This document shows positions 32,795 through 45,400 of a stretch of 64,000 nt of DNA, in pieces (positions within the stretch are counted from its first letter, which is position 1; each line of letters opens with the position of its first letter). The notes under the pieces were generated by a model. It worked only from the letters and a program-made list of their open reading frames with translations. It did not search any database and was not told the DNA's origin. The DNA is taken from positions 89,604-153,603 of the forward strand of contig NW_001865067.1 in assembly GCF_000002865.3 (NCBI RefSeq), given 5' to 3'. The translations under genes were made by a program, and so were the position numbers. Origin of the DNA: Monosiga brevicollis MX1 (taxonomy: Eukaryota > Opisthokonta > Choanoflagellata > Craspedida > Salpingoecidae).

Positions 32795-35700
32795 TTAGGC
32801 GCTTGAGAAGGTAAAGTCAAACTTGAGGTCCTTGACGCGCTCCATGGACTGCGCCTGGATTGCGGTCTTCTCGGCTTCGCGCTCTGCAGCTTCCATTTCC
32901 TTTGCCGTCTTGATTTTTACCAGCAGATATTCCTGACTTTGCAACTCTTGAGAATGTTGTGCCAGGTACACCTTACGCAACTCGTCGCGCCGTGCCTCAG
33001 CGGCCCGCTCGCGCTCCTCGCGGTTGGCGGCCAGCACATGGGCAAAATCGCCCAGGTCTGCCATATTCACCGCGGACAAGAGCACCCAATGAGTACATAT
33101 GAAACCCGATGACAACATTTGAAACAAAAAGAATTCAATGACAAGTAAACCAAAAGAGGCTGCCATCATTACGCACCAGGAATATTGTCAATGTCAAGCT
33201 CATCGTCGTCTGCCTCAAACTCATCGTCCAGGGCATCCTCGTCCTCATCCTCAGGTAACGGCTCCGTATTTTGATCCTCTAGTGCGGCAACGTCATCCGA
33301 TGCTGCTGCTGTTGCGGCCAGGGAACGACCGCCTGCAGAGGCCCACACAGACCCCTAAACAAAGCAAGTGAGTGTGTGAGGTCACGATTCCAACATCCAG
33401 AGCGCTCGCTTTGGCACATGCTTACTGAGCTGGCCTGTTGCTCCGCGTACAGGCGTTGTGGATTCAGAGCGTTGTAGATGCGCGAGCGCTCTGCCTCGGC
33501 TGGTTTATCTGCCTCATCTGAGAGCAGGCCTAGACGCCGATATCGCGCCTTTTCCTCCTCTGTAAATTCCACTTGGACTGCCGGTCGCAGACGAGCATCT
33601 AGCCGCTTACTCACGCTGCGCTGCTCGGCCGTGGCAGACGAGGTGGCGACTGTCGAATTGGGGACCTCACTTGGCGCTGCCTCGACAGCAGCAGGTGGCT
33701 TGGGCACATCAACACTGTGCTCGCTTTCCACGGCACCAGTCGTCAAATTCGGGTCCTCACTTGGCGCCGCCTCAACTGTGTGCTCGCCCTCGACCTCATC
33801 AGTCGTCGTGGAAGCCGCCAAGTTGCCCAGCTGCAGGACAGGGCCAGCTGTTGGCGCGGCTTCCGCCACTTCTGCAGAAGACGCCGGAACGTCCTCCATC
33901 TTTTCTGGAGAAGCAGAAGTTGACCCAGCATCGCTGCCCGGGGTCTCGGCCTCGAGGCCAGCGTCCACGTCTTCGCCCTCATCAGCAGGCTCCTGCTCAC
34001 CTTCACCCTCTGCCTCATCTTCGACGTCCAATTCATCGTCGCCCAGAGGCTCTTCCGCCGCGACGAGAATACCCTCCATCGTAATCTCGGGTTGATCACC
34101 GTCACCTCCATCTGTGGATGATGCCAAGGAGGATGAAGCACTGTTGCCGCTCGAGTCTTCAGTTGCAGCTTCAGTGGGGGGACTTTGCTTCGCCAAAAAT
34201 TCAGCGCGGCTCGTGCCTGCAGCGGCCGACGCGGTCTGCGCCCGACGCCCGCCTTTGCGGCGAACGGAAGAGGTCAACCGCAGACGCGCATTGCTGTCAG
34301 CCACAAAAGACCGGCGACGCAGATCTTCCTCTTGATCAGCTGCTTCCGGGTTGGTCACGGCTGCTTCTGTCGCCGTCTCCGGCTCGGCCGAGGCAGAGTC
34401 CTCGTTCGCCTCGGCCATGGCGCGGAGTCGCGTGGCTGAGGTCGACTTGCGACGCACACTATTCGATAACGCGCATTGAGATGAATGGAAGCGAACGGGC
34501 CTTTTTGTGGCGGTCGGACGGGAAAAGCAGAGATACTATGGAACAGCATGCAAAGCAACAAAAAGCAAGCCTTCAACCTAAGATGTCTGTGAACATACCT
34601 TTCGCGCTGCTTTTTGACAGAGAGTCGACGAATATCTTTGGACAATCGGTTGTTCAGCAGCTCGCCAATGTCGCGCACGGGCGGACTCCCCTGGCTGGCC
34701 TGGGCCAGCAGGGCTTCCAGACGCACACACAGCTGTGCAAAGGTCGGCCGATTCTCTGGTTTTTCGGCAAAGCACTGGATCGACAGAGGTGCCCACAGAA
34801 CCACAACATGAGCGTGCAGGCATTGAAGAATTTTGCATGTCCGATGACGCATGGCCAGTACGCACCTCCAGCATGAGTTCATAAGCCACATCAGGACACA
34901 AGTCGGGCTGTGGTAGGCGGTAGCCCTTGCCCACACGCGTAGGCACCTCCGGCACCGGCATCTTCACGCATGCGCCAACGTCAATCACACACACACGCGA
35001 GTGAGGCTGCTGTGTTCATGGGCTCAGTGAACTTGGGCCGGGCATAGTGAACTTACGTCCGAATAAGGCACTGCACCCATGCTGTACAACTCCCAGCTAA
35101 TCAAGAGAAACGGAGCGCAGCATCATGTCAAGCAAAAATCAATACAACAAGCAGCCAAAAGGAAAAGCAGGCAATGTGTGAGTCGTGTGCGCCCAACCCC
35201 AATGGAACATCATCAGTCGAATCAAACGCACAGCAGGACACCGAAAGCCCAGACGTCTGTTGGCTCGCCAAAACGCTTGGTCATGAGGGCGTCCGGGGGA
35301 ATCCTACGGCGGCAGCACCAACACGGCCAGGATGCATCAAAGAAAGGCCATGCTTCATTATAACCATGCTCATACGCTAGCTACACGTCTCATGGACAAC
35401 GGGACCAACCACTTGACAGCGAGACGAGCGGACTTGCGCATGACCCAGTAGTCCTTGCCCTCGTCCAATGGGCGCGCTAATCCAAAGTCGGCAATCTTAA
35501 CCAGCGAATCTACAAAATGACTTGGGTTGTGAGCCAGGATTTTGAAACGAGTCGACGGGCGTCAAAAAAAGTGAACGTGCAGCAAGGGGCGACTCACTGG
35601 TGTGAAGTAGGCAATTGCGCGCCGCCAGGTCCAGGTGGACATAACGCTACACCAAGCACAGATAATATCCAATGTTGAGCGAGCGGGTGTGTACAAATTT

Positions 35701-38299
35701 GGCATTTTGAGCGCAACGGTACCTTGCTGGCAATGAAGGCCATGCCGCGACTCAGCTGCAAGGCGAGGTGTAGCGTCTCATTTCGAAAAAGCTTAAAGTT
35801 GCGCTGGCGCGCCGTTTGTAGCACCTTGGCCAGATCGCCATACTGCATAAATTCAAGCACACACAGCCACGGCCGCTCCTTGACGGCCACGCCGACGATC
35901 GACACTAGATTCTCATGTCGCAGCTCGGCCATGATCTGGCACTCGCGCACAAAGGCATCCTACCACGACGAGCAGTTTGAACTTTTGTGAGTCGACAAAG
36001 CGTTCATGGGTCATTCAGGCAGGGCAGCAGCGGCGGCGACAGGGAATGGTCTTCCATGCCAGCTCATTCATCAAAACTAGCTTTGAACTCAAGGCTAGCC
36101 TTAATGACATGTGAAGTGTTGACCATACCTTTTGATCCTCCTTGGACGACTTGCGAAGCAGCTTGACGGCGCGCTGCACAACACTGCCATCTTCTTGTGT
36201 TTCGTCGGCCAGAAAGACTTTGCCATACATGCCTGCACCCAGCACCTTGAGCTGCTCCAGCCTTGAACGATCCACCTAGAGCAACAGGGTTGATGCAAAA
36301 TCCAGCAAACCAAAAAAAAAAAAAAAACATCAGCAGGTGCTAGACAGCAGCGTGGGGCAGAATCGAGGCACCGGAACCAAGCCAAGCCAAGCCAAGCCAA
36401 GTGCAGCCTGAGGCCGGACCAACCTGCAAAAGCTGAAGCTCCATTGGCACATCGGACAAGTCGACTTCGGGAGCTTTGGCAGCGAATACGTCATCGGTGC
36501 TCTTGTAGGTCTTGGCGTACTCATCAAAGGCGCGTGCCACAGCCTGCGTCACCCCAAAGGAATGTAGGTGAGATATCAAAGCCAGATTCACACGAGGACC
36601 ACACGTTGTGCCCTTGAAAAAACCTACACGGCAGATGGCCTGACCCTTGCCACGGATGAGTTCGAAACAATGGCAAGCCTTCTGGTTGATACGAGGATCG
36701 GTGGTGATAAAGGCAAACAGGTCACGACGCTTGTCAAGCACTCCGGCCGTCGTGAAGGTGACATCCTGCCCGTTCAGCAACATGCCAGGACACGCAGTCA
36801 GTTCGAGCCAGGTGACACGCAGCAGCCTTTATCAGCGAGCAGAGACACGGCGGGCTGGACTAGCGACCACGCACGCGAATAAAGTGATTCTCAAGCATGG
36901 TGTCAGAGAGGCGATCGTGCAGCTTGATGTTTTCCACAGTAATCACGATTAGAACGGCATCACCCTTGAGCTTCTTGACCTTCTTCTTCTTCTTGTCCGC
37001 CATCTTATCCAGCTGCTCTTCTTGTAATCTGAGACAAACTCCATCGCGATGAGACAAACATGATGGGTGGTTCAAATCCCATTCTTGTTTCTGGCCGCCC
37101 TGATCTGGAAACCCCCCGCCTCATGGTTGGCACCAGGTGAAGGGCCTACCTGGCCAGAGCGCCTTGCACAACGTGAGCACCCGTGTTCTCAGTAACACCA
37201 ATGGAGCCAAGATACTTGGCAATGAACGTGCCCATGGGTCGCTCCTCGTTGTCAGATTTGGATGCTTCCGAGCCGGCGGCATTTTGGTCTGTCGTTTTGG
37301 AGCGACGGCGGAAAAAGCCCTTTCGCTTGGGCCGCTGAGCATCGTCGCTGACCGTCTGGCTTCGGGGTCCTGCAGGCTCAGGGGCCGAGGCCTCGACACT
37401 GGTCTTGAGACTGTTTGTTGACGACGAGCGCGAGGCGAGCGGCGGCGCTGTACCACGACGCTGGGGGTCAGCCTGGCTGCTGACCTGCTGGGCCGAGGCC
37501 GCGCTGGTGGTAGGCTCAGCGGCACCGGCCGCCTTGGGCGTCCCCGAGGTGTTGGCCAGGGTCATGAGGCGCTCTCGCTCTTCGCGATCGGCGCGTGCGG
37601 CCTGGGTTGCCTTGGCCTTGGCATCGCGCTGCTGCTGCAGCTGAGATTCCTGATCAGCAAGATAGGCCTCAAAGCCGTTTGAAATGCAGATGGGCAGGCC
37701 GGCTGATTCCTCCTTGATGGTGAAGAGGTGACAGATAGACATGCTCGCACCCTCGGAACAAGCCACAAAGGAGAAGCGGCGAGGATCGTCCGACAAGAGG
37801 CCGCAATAGACAATCTTGATCGAGGCAGACGGCGAGTGGAGGAAGGGTGAGGTTGGGCACGGTGATACAAGCGCATGACCATGGTACTGACGCAGCCGAG
37901 ACCGGTCCAGGAGGATGCTACATGTTATCACTCACCTCTTGAATGGGCGTGCGGGCGAGCACGTGGTGCGCCTTCCGACCCAGAGTAAGGACTTTGAAGG
38001 AAGTCACAGCAATCCAGACTTTGTGAGGGAGCTGATTCAGCTCCTTGCCCTGGGCAAAGCATCGCTTGACAGTGGTATCACTGATGGCTTCGTGATCGGT
38101 CACGTCCAGTGGTACGGCGCCCAGATAGATGCCCTTGAAGAGGCCCAGGTACTTTTCGCCCGGCTCACCTATTGCAGCAGCATGGTGCCAAAGCAGGTTG
38201 TGATGAGCGACTGTTGAGCGCGCCAGGGAGAGAGCCATTTTTAGACGGGGCGGCACGCCTTCAGCACTCGGACATACGCCCAAGATCGGTGAGCTTCAT
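32795..38299 (-). CDS. Cytoplasmic tyrosine kinase with two PTB domains and an acidic C-terminal tail
   Basis: Seventeen exons join without a phase conflict to 1,240 residues: 38299-38278, 38168-37936, 37814-37150, 37028-36875, 36765-36628, 36543-36424, 36275-36129, 35959-35723, 35646-35598, 35509-35410, 35303-35232, 35096-35057, 34961-34866, 34774-34599, 34458-33426, 33354-33177, 33057-32795. PTB1 (about 8-140) has YLGLFKGIYLGAVPLD and SICHLFTI. PTB2 (about 280-445) has GTFIAKYLGSIGV, CHCFELI and AVARAFDEYA. The kinase (about 447-710) has GAGMYGKV, RAVKLL (K482), HLDLAARN (576-583), DFGLAR (596-601) and KWIPPDAL where APE is usual. LAARN marks it as a tyrosine kinase; the HRD arginine is Leu. 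The tail (about 712-1240) is rich in Glu, Ala and Ser and ends in a charged helix. Both PTB domains lie before the kinase, so it probably docks on NPxY-type sites near membranes. Several donors read GTTGGT. Intron 6 holds four GCCAA units. Confidence 0.87.
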
Positions 38300-38882
38300 G
38301 GTGTTGGTAACTGTGGGACAAGAAGGAAAGCTTGCTGCTATTCTCGATGGGAAGCAGAGCGGACTTGGATCAGTCAGCAATCTTCGCAATCAAACATCAA
38401 CGCACGGCGGGCTGCATAGCCCAAGAGAGCCATGCCCCGGACCGTCTCCAAGTGCTTGAGACAGCGAGCAACGCCTACCCACAGAAAGAGGGGGCAAACG
38501 AGCGTGGAAGGATTAAAAGCGCATGAGATGATGATAGCCCTGTTCACATCCGAGGGTAGCCGTGGTGGACTGCACAAGAGTAATACGACCCATGCCACGG
38601 ATACACAGCGAGCTTGGATGGCTGATCCGCCCTGTCACCTCTCTCTGCTCGCACACCACCCCGCCCGCGTGCTCGAGAGGACTCAACTGAGACACACACA
38701 CACACACACTGATCAATTCAACCTACCTCCCACAACGTCGTCTCGTTGCTTTTGACCACGTTTTGGCCCTTGGCACCAGCGTAGACACTAGCCGCGCCCT
38801 CGTCTAAATCCCGCCCCGCTCGTCCGTCTCTCTCCGCCACGACAACTCACACCGCTCTGCCCTTTCTGACCGTCAGCGTCTC

Positions 38883-38933
<51 letters not shown>

Positions 38934-39407
38934 AAAAAAAAAAAAAAGTCCAGCTATCATCACCGAAGGTGTAATATTAATCACACTTCAGAGCACTCAG
39001 CCGGTTGTGTTAGGAAAGATCAACAGCTGGACAACAAGCCAGATCAGATGTTAGAAAAAAGTTGGCCGAGGATGGGCGGGTGGCGTCCTATGTAGGAGCA
39101 CACAGACGCTCCTCGTCATGGTCCTCGTCATGGTCATGGGGTTCAATTGGTTGGGCCGACGGCGGCACTGGTCGTTGGCCAACATTGTTGAACACAACAC
39201 AACATGACAGCATCGATGAGTCTGTGCAACTACTCGCAGAAGAAAAAAAAAACTCGAGAAACAAGAACAAGCCGATGCTCAAACAAGACTTGGGCACCGT
39301 GTCAGAATCAGACTATGGATAAAGAAAACAACGGTAGAGCAACGGCGCTATGGACAGAAAAAAAAATGGTGTGACAACCCTGAACAATCTCTGTGCAGGG
39401 GGCTCAA
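38300..39407. other. Intergenic region between the PTB-kinase and the giant receptor-like gene
   Basis: Presumed promoter and 5' UTR of the PTB-kinase on the left and 3' UTR of the giant gene on the right (both minus strand). A (CA)n run of about 15 bases lies at 38693. No open frame here has support on either strand. Confidence 0.55.
38885..38947. repeat. (GA)n tract followed by poly-A
   Basis: (GA)n at 38885-38931 and a run of 15 A at 38933-38947. Confidence 0.97.
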
Positions 39408-42400
39408 CTACTTCTTCTTTGGTTTGCGAGGCGTTGAGGCAGGGGCGGCCTGGAGTTGCCCTTGCACAGCCAACACGTGCTGACACAGCTGGCGCAAGGC
39501 CGACATGAAGGCTTTGCGGAATGCGGTGCTTGCATCGCTAGCTGCATCGCCCACCTAGGACAGAAACAAAAGGGAACAACACCAAAAAGCCATCCAGCAA
39601 GGCGAGTGAGATGGAGCGAAAAAACACCAGTAAAAGTAAAATGAAACAACGCGGCACAACCTTTTCCACCAAACAATACGACACCCGGGCCAGCGACGGT
39701 CACAGACCTGGGCGTGCGCAGCAGCATGCGCGGTAATGGGAAGCAAGTCACCCAAATGAGCTGCCCGGGCACGGTGCAGCACCAATTGCTCGGCTTGGAT
39801 GCGGTACGAATGGCGGAATGCATTGCCTTCAGCCGGCTCGCCCGGCAGGGTTGCGGCGAAAGCCGGGTGCATCGCGGGGAATCCGGCATCTGCAAGAGCT
39901 TTGAGCCAGCGCACCACCATCTCCTGCGCTTGCTCAACAGTACTGTCATCTGGCATGGGGGCTGTTCCCCGCGCGATGGCCTCATCAGTGGCCTCAAGAT
40001 AATCCGCATTGGCCTCCTGTAAAGCGGCAAGCATGACCTCAATCTTCTCCAACTCTTGCTGCAGAGGTGCCAAACCCTCATCCGCCGCCTGCTGCGTGGC
40101 CTTGTTGACCCGCTGCTTCTTGTGCGTCAGAGCCGACATGGCCTCCTGCTCCAATTGGACCATCTCCGCCTGTAATTGGGCTTGCTCCGCCTGCTTGCGC
40201 TCCTCCTCAGCCTTGGCCTGCGCCTCCTTCACCTGCGCCTCCTCGGCTTCCAAGCGCGCCTGGCGTCGCTTGCGTCGCTCCTCACGGCGACGCTTAAAGT
40301 CCTCCTCCTGCACCTGCTGCTGCGACTTGCGCTGCGCCTCGACAGCCCGGAGCTGTTCGCGGTGCTTCTCCAAGATGGCCTGCTTTTCCGCCTCGTTCAC
40401 CTGCTGCAGCTCCGCTTCTTGCTGACGTGCCAGAGCCGCCTCGTGCCGACGTTGCTGCTCTTCCAGTTGCAAACGACGGCGCTGTTCCTCCGCCTTGTCG
40501 GCCTCCGCCATCTGTGCGTGCTCTTGTTGTCGCTTACGCGCTAGCTCGGCCCGGCGTTCGGCCTGCTCTTGGCGCTTGCGGGCGAGTGCCTCGGTGGACT
40601 GCTCCTGCAAGGCCTCACGCTGCTTTTGCGCTGCCTCTTGTGCCTTGTTGGCCAATGATTCGTAGTGTGCCAACAACTCCCCTTCAGGTGTGTGCTTCTT
40701 AAAGGCTTCCACAACCTCGCGGTACTGCCGCTCCTGGAGCTCGAGCTTCGCCGAAGCAATCTCGCCATCCACGTGCAGAGCCGTTTCCTTGGCCAGACGC
40801 TCTCGCTGCAATTCGGCCTTGCGATCAAACTGCGTCAGAGCTGCATTGTGCTCGTGCTTGAGCATGGCCAATGACTTGCCCTCGGGTAGTTGGGTCAGCT
40901 CAGCCGCGTGCTTAGCCTCCAATTCAAAGCGGCGCTCGGCCATGTCCTCGTCAAATGCATGGAATGCCTTCTTCATGTCCAGATCACGTTGCATGTCCAA
41001 TCGGTGCTCCAACTCGGACGTCTCGCGGAAGTGCCGCTGCTGTAGCAGCTGATACACCGTCGCTTCATTACCGTCCTCATCGTCGGCCTCGGCAACAATG
41101 GTTGTCAGCGCCTGTGCCTCAGCCTCACGCTGCGTATGGGAAGCCATCGCTGCCAACTGCTGCTCGTGGGCCAAGCGCGCCTCGTCTTCCTGCAGCTGAC
41201 ACTGGTTCTCCAGTGCATCATGGCGGCGACGACGCCGTGCCTCGAGCCGAGCCTTGAGATCGGCATCTTGCTTTTGACGCCGAGACGCATGCCCCTTCTC
41301 GATGCGAGACATGGCCAATTGCTGCTCAGCCATGAGTTTCTCGTACTCGGCGCGCACGTCCGGCGCCAGCTCATCGGCCTTTTCCGTGCCCGTAACACCG
41401 AGTGCCTGCAGCTTACGCTCGTACTCAGCCTTGGCCTTGGCCTCGTCGCTTTGTCGCTTACGCTCCAAGTCCTGGTGGGCTTGTCCCTGCATGTCGCCAA
41501 ACTCCTTGGCCAGGCGCTCCTCAATTTCCTGTCGCTTTGCTGCGTGCTCTGCTCGCAATGCCTCGACCTTACGCTGATGCTCCTCCTCGAGACTGGATTT
41601 AGCCGAGTCAATCTTTTTCTGAGCTGTTTGCATGCGTGCCTCAAACACCTTCAACGTGTCGCGGTCAACATCGGCAGCCAGAATAGAGTTTTGATACCGC
41701 TGGGCGTTGTCCAGTTGGTCTTTTTGCACCGCATGTTTACGCGCAGCCAAGGCGCGCTCGCGCCGCTGCTTGAGACGGCTGTTTAGGTCGTCCGCCTGGC
41801 GACCCTTTTGCGCTTTGAGAGCAGCCTGCTCACGAGCCTTGAACTCGCGCAAGAGCTGAGCTGCATCCTCTGCGCTAGGCTGCACAGATTTGAGAACCGG
41901 TGCCAGCGCGGCAGCAATGGCCTGTTGCGCCGCCTCGTCGTCCAGCAATTGCAAGACGTCCGACTCTTGACCTTCAAAAGCAAGCTCAAACAAACGAGCC
42001 TCGCTCGAAGTAGCAGCATTGGAGCCAAGCGCCTTTTGTCGAGCCTTGGCCAGCTGCTTCTTGATGAGATCTCTCTTGCTTGCACGCAAGGCAGCCCCAT
42101 CCTGCAGTTGTGCCTCCGCCTTTTCTGCCACCGCGTGAACATCGTCGTCGCCGATATTGAGTTGACGCTCCGCGTTCAAAGAGGCCGCAAACATTTCCAA
42201 CCGATCGGTGACATTGCTATTCTCTTCCGTCTTGTGTGCCAGATCACCGCGACGTGACTCGGCCATTTCCACCAACAGCTGCTGCTCCTCCTCCAGCAGC
42301 AGCTCATACTCGCTACGCACGCCAGAGACGTTGATCTTGGCTGCTGCCGTGAGGCCCGTGGATCGCGCCTCCGCATTCTGGCGATCCTGCAACTGCCGCA

Positions 42401-45400
42401 GCTGCTTGCACTGGTCATCGCTGAGGGCATCCACCAACGTCTGTTGTTCGCGTTTGAATTTGGCGGCCATCTTCGCCTTGAGGTTCACCAAGTCGCGTTG
42501 ATACTTCTTCGTCAACTTGATCTGCTGGTCCTTCGACGTCACCGACTGCAGCTTGTCCGCAAAATCGGCCCCAAGTTGCTTGGTCGCCGCTTCCAGCTCG
42601 GTAAACTGCGCCAGCACCATTTCAGCGATGCGCGTGGCGCCACCAGCGTGGCAAGCAGAAATGACCTCGGCCCGATTCTTGGCGTGATCCTGCAGCAAGT
42701 GTGCCACCTGCTTGCGCTGATTCTGGTCAAGCGACTCGGCTGCCTTGCGCATGCCTTGCGCTGAGGTGGGGCGATTCGGTCGCTGTGGCGTTTGCGCTGC
42801 GGCTGGCTTGTCAGCGCCATCGTCGTCATCACCCTCAATGATGATGGACAGACCAGCGACGGCCGCTGCCGTTGCGGCAGCGTTGGCGGCGTCGCTGGCC
42901 CGGGCCTGCGCCAAAGACTCGCGTCGCTGCTCGATTGACATCTTGCTTGCGCGACGCACGATGGCGTCTTGCTCTTCCAGTGCCTCCTTGCTAAAGACAT
43001 GCCCGGAGCGAATGAGCTTGATCACCTGCTTGAGCAGCTCGGCCAGCTCGGCCTCGTCATTGACCTCGGCACGGGACGGAAGCGTGCTCTTGAGATGCTG
43101 CAGATATGTGCGGATACACTGCACCCGCGTTGTCAGCAGACGACCCGCCACGTCATAAGCCGTCATGGTGTGGAGGATGCCACCAGCTTCGGCGGCAATG
43201 GCCAAGCCCTCGGGCGAAGCTTCCACTTCAGACTCGGCATCGGCAGCCGATCGTGCACCCCTCTCCGTGACGCTGCGTGCATGAGCCTGCAACTGCTCCA
43301 GCAGCGCTTGGAAGCGCCCGGAAAGAGCTTGGCCATGTTTCGTCATTTGTGCCTCCAGCTGACGGAAAGCCTCCTGAACAAAGGCCGGCGCAGCATCAAG
43401 CACTCGCCAGTCTGCAATGCGCCGCTGTGCTTCACGCTCAAGAGCCGCGTTGCGACCCTGCACCGTCTGGAGTACCGTGTGCATGAAGCGAGAGTACGCG
43501 TTGAGATCGCGCGACTGGGAGAAGGCCAGCTTCAGAGCGGCCGAGATTTGCGACTTGAGCTTGTCGTCCAACTGTAAAATTCGACGATGAGCCGTCTTGA
43601 GGGCAAACAACTCCGTGTCCAAAAAGCCGAGGAGGGACTCAACGTCCATGGGACACTCATTGAACCACTGGTTGTACGATGTCGAGGGAACAACCACGCC
43701 CTCAGACGTCAGCTTCGCCCCGTGACAAGTAAGAACCACGCCGCGCTCAACGTCGGCAAATTGCTCGCCAATGCGAATCGACACTTGATCCTCGCGGTCA
43801 CTGTTGGCATCATACATGAGGCCACCCAACGGGACATCATGACCGTTCTCGTCATCACGCAGCACGCCAAGCAACGACACCTGCGCGTGCGTTTCAAAGT
43901 CCACCAACTGCTGGCCAGCAAAAAGAGGGTAGGTGGCCGAAGCAGCCGGCCAGTACGACTCGCCCAACTGGCCGCCATCGGCAGCTAGGTAGCCTGCGCG
44001 CTCGTGTGCTCGGCGCAAGTGCAAGGCATATTCGTGGAAGAAATATTCAAAGCGGGCGAAAATCTGCACGAGATCCGTGTGCAAGCTCTCGAGCTTGTGC
44101 ATGAGAGCCGTCTTAGCACTGGGCTCCACCGTGCGGCTGAGCAGGGAACGCAAGCAGGTGATGGTCTCGTCCAAGGCCGTGCGCAGCTGGTAGGTCCAGG
44201 CGTGGTCCAAGGCCACCGACCAGCTGGTGCCTGACCACGTCGCGCGAGCTTCAAAATGGGCGAGATAGCGCTGTGCACTGACCGGATCCTCAATGACCTG
44301 ATTCAACACCACGTCATTGTCCAGGTCACTTCCGACCGGTTCCACTTCACCCGTGGTGGCGTTGAAGGTGACGCCCACAATGACGGCCAAGCGATTGGGC
44401 TCGGAGCCGGCCATGACGTCAAAAAGCTCGATCGGGGCGCGTTGCTTGGTCAGGGGGTGTAGATGCACGCCGCCGGCCGGCTCGAGCTGCTGGGTGACGG
44501 GGTGGATGAAGCAAGCCAACATTGGCACGAGCAGCTGCGTGCGCGGGTCAGTGAACCAGGTACCAAACTGCAGATCGGTACTATCGCCCTCGCGCACGGG
44601 AGGCGCGGCTATGCCAGGCGGATAAACGATAAAGGGTAGCGGGGCTGATTGCATGGGTATGATGGTCGCGTTGGTCAGCGCAAAGAGCGTCTTGGTCAAG
44701 CAGTTGACGCCGCAGTGCCGATTCATGGGAAGCACTCGACCCGTGCCAGGATGCACAAACATTGGTTCAGTCAGCGCGTGCACGGTCCCAGTAGCGTCTT
44801 GAACGCTGGCCACTGAGGTCAGCACGTACAGGCCAGACACGGGGTCGCGGCGGTACAAATGACTATACTGCTCCATATCCTCGATGAAATCCAACGGTGC
44901 CACAGCAGCAGCGGCCGTGTTGTCGTAGAGCAAGTATCCTACACCCATCTCAGGGTCATAGACGTGCTGAGAAGCGTGGCGCTGGCAATAGGCCCGCACG
45001 TCGGCGTTGATGCCGTCAATGACAGCATCCTGCGCGGTGAGAAGAGCTTCCAAGGCTGGACCCAAGGAAGCTTCAGCCACGAGCTCACGCGTGGAGCAGC
45101 GCAGGGTTTCAATGAGGCCAATCACGCGTGTTTGCAGGTCGTAGCGCTGGAGCTCCTGCTCCCTGAGCTGCTTGATGCAGCCACCAAGAGCTCGCTTCAG
45201 GGCACTGCCAGTACGCTTGCGAGCCGCCAGCTCAGACTCAAATTGTTTCAAGACGGTCTCCTTATCATTGCTGCTGGGGGCCGGCAACAAGTTCACGGGC
45301 TGCACGGCCCGTAGCTTGCTTATCCACAGCGAACGAAGGATGGAGGTCTCCTTGGATATTTTGTCATAAACATTCTTCAAATCATCGGCGCGACGACGCA

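Noticed and set aside
32795-34457. A separate acidic-protein gene downstream of the tyrosine kinase
   Set aside because: The kinase exon ends in phase at 34599 with a good donor, and 34458 has a good acceptor that restores the frame, so these exons are better read as the kinase tail.
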